This document shows positions 62,292-64,000 of a stretch of 64,000 nucleotides of DNA, one piece after another. Source of the DNA: Chloroflexota bacterium (GTDB taxonomy: Bacteria > Chloroflexota > Dehalococcoidia > JABGRK01); contig JABGRK010000014.1 in NCBI GenBank assembly GCA_018648325.1, forward strand, positions 1,656 through 65,655. Reading direction: 5' to 3'. Positions within the stretch are counted from its first letter, which is position 1. The number at the start of each line of letters is the position of its first letter. The notes beneath the pieces are model-generated. The model worked only from the letters and a program-made list of their open reading frames with translations, was not told the DNA's origin and made no database searches. Made by a program: the position numbers and the translations under genes.

Positions 62292-63223
62292 ACAAAAAAA
62301 TTGTTATTGGCACCAGAGGTTCTCAGCTTGCGGTTACTCAGACGGAAACGGTAGCGCAGCAAATCAGGGATGCAAACCCTGATACCGAAGTTGTCGTCAC
62401 CAGGATAGTTACCGAGGGCGATCAGAACTGGCATGTGCAGCTCAGTAATATTAAGGACATTGGCATATTCGTTAAGGAACTGGAAGATGCGCTGCTTAAG
62501 GGCAAAATCGATTTGGCTGTGCATAGCCTTAAAGATGTGCCGACCATAATGCCTCCCGGTCTGTATATTGGTGCTGTAGGTGAGCGTGCGGATCCCAGAG
62601 ATGTGCTTATTTCCAAGGGGCAAAAGCTTGCAGATTTGCCACACGGAGCCAGAATCGGTTCTGGCAGTATGAGGCGTGCTATACAGGTAAAAGCGAGCCG
62701 GCCTGACATTGAGGTATTGGGTATCAGGGGTAACGTAGATACGCGGATACGTAAGGTTACCGACGGTGAGTTTGATGGCGTTATAGGAGCTGCTGCTGCG
62801 CTCAAGCGCCTGGGCTGGCAGGATAGTATAATAGAATACCTGCCGGTAGATGATTTTCTGCCGTCTGTAGGTCAGGGTGCGCTGGCAATTGAAGGGCGAG
62901 TTGGTGATGAGAAGACCGCTGCGATAATGGAGGGTATTAATCATTTACCAACGTTTCAGTGTATTACCGCTGAGCGTTCGTTTTTGTTTGCACTTGGCGG
63001 AGGTTGCCGTGCACCGATTGCTGCACTGGCAACAATAGAAGGCTCAAAATTATATATTAACGGACTGGTTTCTAATGTTGCTGGCACAGAAATATTACGT
63101 GATTCTGATAGCGGAAGTATTGAAGAGGCAAAAGAAATAGGCCAAAGACTGGCTCAGAAGCTGCTTGATACGGGAGCCGGTAAATTTTTGGCTGAATTAG
63201 AGGATTATAATGCAAATGGGTAA
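62288..63223 (+). CDS. hemC: Porphobilinogen deaminase (hydroxymethylbilane synthase)
   Basis: Joins four porphobilinogens into hydroxymethylbilane. It has 311 residues. The dipyrromethane cofactor is held by Cys240 in GGGCRAPIAAL, and the Arg-rich substrate loop GSGSMRRAIQVKA is intact. The ATGA overlap with hemA and a 14-base overlap with the next gene show one translational unit. Confidence 0.96.
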   Translation: MNKKIVIGTRGSQLAVTQTETVAQQIRDANPDTEVVVTRIVTEGDQNWHVQLSNIKDIGIFVKELEDALLKGKIDLAVHSLKDVPTIMPPGLYIGAVGERADPRDVLISKGQKLADLPHGARIGSGSMRRAIQVKASRPDIEVLGIRGNVDTRIRKVTDGEFDGVIGAAAALKRLGWQDSIIEYLPVDDFLPSVGQGALAIEGRVGDEKTAAIMEGINHLPTFQCITAERSFLFALGGGCRAPIAALATIEGSKLYINGLVSNVAGTEILRDSDSGSIEEAKEIGQRLAQKLLDTGAGKFLAELEDYNANG

Positions 63224-64000
63224 GGTATATCTGGTTGGAGCCGGGCCTGGTGGTCATGGTCTAATTACACAAAGAGCGCTGGAATGCATAGGGAAGGCAA
63301 AAGTACTGGTTTACGACCGCCTTTTGGATGAAAACCTGCTTGCCATTGCTCCGCCGGATGCAGAGCAGATTTATGTGGGTAAGGCGTCCTCGCAACATAC
63401 ATTGACGCAGGATGGCATAAACCAGCTTTTGGTAGATAAGGCCAAAGAAGGCAAAACGGTGGTGCGCCTGAAAGGCGGTGATCCGTTTGTTTTTGGCAGG
63501 GGTGGTGAAGAAGCAGAAGTGCTTCTTGAAAACGGCATTCTCTTTGAAATAGTACCGGGTATAACCTCGGCTATATCAGTACCGGCCTATGCCGGTATTC
63601 CGGTAACGCATCGTGGGTTAGCATCGTCTTTTTCCGTTATTACCGGACATGAAGATCCTACAAAAGAAACATCAAGTATTAACTGGAAAAACCTGGCGCA
63701 TGCCACAGATACCCTGGTCTTTCTGATGGGACTCAAGAATCTGCCGGACATAGTTGCCAAGCTGGTAGAGCATGGCAAATCTCCTGACACGCCTGTTGGT
63801 GTTATAAAGGACGGCACATGGCCCAGTCAGGCCGTGCTTACCGGCACACTTCGGAATATCGTGACTAAGGTTCATGAAAACAAGTTCACCTCTCCTGTAA
63901 TCACGATTGTAGGTGATGTGGTTTCGATGCGTGAAAAACTACAATGGTTTGATAACCGCCCGCTTTCGGGCAAGCGTATTCTGGTAACCAGATCACGTTC
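63210..64000 (+). CDS. cobA: Uroporphyrinogen-III C-methyltransferase fused to uroporphyrinogen-III synthase (partial)
   Basis: The frame opens at ATG 63210 inside the end of hemC and runs off the window. Residues 1-245 are a CobA/SUMT methyltransferase that turns uroporphyrinogen III into precorrin-2: VYLVGAGPGG at the start, RLKGGDPFVFGRGGEEA at the SAM site, VPGITSAISVPAYAGIPVTHRG after it. The last residues (RPLSGKRILVTRSRS) are the start of a HemD synthase domain, which closes hydroxymethylbilane to uroporphyrinogen III. Together with hemA, hemC and sirC this covers siroheme formation apart from hemL and hemB, which may lie beyond the edge. Confidence 0.93.
   Translation, partial: MQMGKVYLVGAGPGGHGLITQRALECIGKAKVLVYDRLLDENLLAIAPPDAEQIYVGKASSQHTLTQDGINQLLVDKAKEGKTVVRLKGGDPFVFGRGGEEAEVLLENGILFEIVPGITSAISVPAYAGIPVTHRGLASSFSVITGHEDPTKETSSINWKNLAHATDTLVFLMGLKNLPDIVAKLVEHGKSPDTPVGVIKDGTWPSQAVLTGTLRNIVTKVHENKFTSPVITIVGDVVSMREKLQWFDNRPLSGKRILVTRSR

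Noticed and set aside
1-64000. Mobile elements and integration sites
   Set aside because: No transposase, integrase, terminal inverted repeats or attachment-site duplication near the tRNA-Ser gene was seen by eye; a self-comparison of the full genome could still reveal degenerate copies.

Overview
The window looks like part of the chromosome of an anaerobic bacterium of the phylum Chloroflexota, most likely class Dehalococcoidia. This is an inference from gene content: a greA-lysS-serS-DUF1786 run, a tungstate transporter behind a Moco-type riboswitch, an archaeal-type IMP cyclohydrolase, siroheme-based haem synthesis, and many c-type cytochromes with monoderm-style lipoprotein or membrane anchors. 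No rRNA, CRISPR array, transposase, integrase or phage gene was seen. One tRNA-Ser(UGA) is present.

Region 1 (1-15.1 kb). A nitroreductase remnant is followed by a promoter plus leader terminator and then greA, lysS, serS and DUF1786. Next come an orphan histidine kinase, tRNA-Ser, a MATE exporter and a dipeptidase. A run of small unrelated enzymes follows: DUF3795, three methyltransferases, a GNAT-YoaP fusion, IMP cyclohydrolase, a PIN-like protein, a toroid-fold protein and YjbQ.

Region 2 (15.1-31.5 kb). This holds a stand-alone TIR-like (CAP12/Pycsar type) protein, the tupABC tungstate transporter with its riboswitch, and aspS. It continues with acyl-CoA dehydrogenase, a LURP-one-like protein, an SDR, a Ca2+-type P-ATPase, a phosphoglycerate-mutase-like phosphatase, an HtrA protease, a methyltransferase, a YyaL-like protein and a hemerythrin-like protein.

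Region 3 (31.5-41.7 kb). Here are a Rieske protein, a cyclase-family hydrolase, GH15, two flavin disulfide reductases, a UbiA prenyltransferase and DUF427. They are followed by a zinc-ribbon membrane protein and a two-component pair whose response regulator is broken by a frameshifting deletion.

Region 4 (41.7-64 kb) is the most coherent part and works as one electron-transfer programme. It encodes an 8-haem and a 6-haem lipoprotein cytochrome, both with collagen-like Gly-X-Y stalks. It also encodes a 7-haem membrane cytochrome next to a cytochrome b, a 2-haem Ig-like lipoprotein and a NapC/NirT-like 6-haem quinol dehydrogenase. The cytochrome c maturation genes follow: ccmE (CxxxY type), ccmF, two unusual zinc-ribbon/membrane genes, then ccmA, ccmB, ccmC and a ccmD-like gene. 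The last block makes haem through siroheme: ahbC, ahbD, a fused ahbA-ahbB, sirC, hemA, hemC and cobA-hemD, which runs off the end. Haem supply, haem export and ligation, and the cytochromes that use the haem are therefore contiguous.

The best candidates for something undescribed are the collagen-stalked multihaem lipoproteins together with the unusual ccm insert (52952-54636). The His/Gly/Pro-rich loop in AhbD and a GreA lacking both catalytic acids also stand out.
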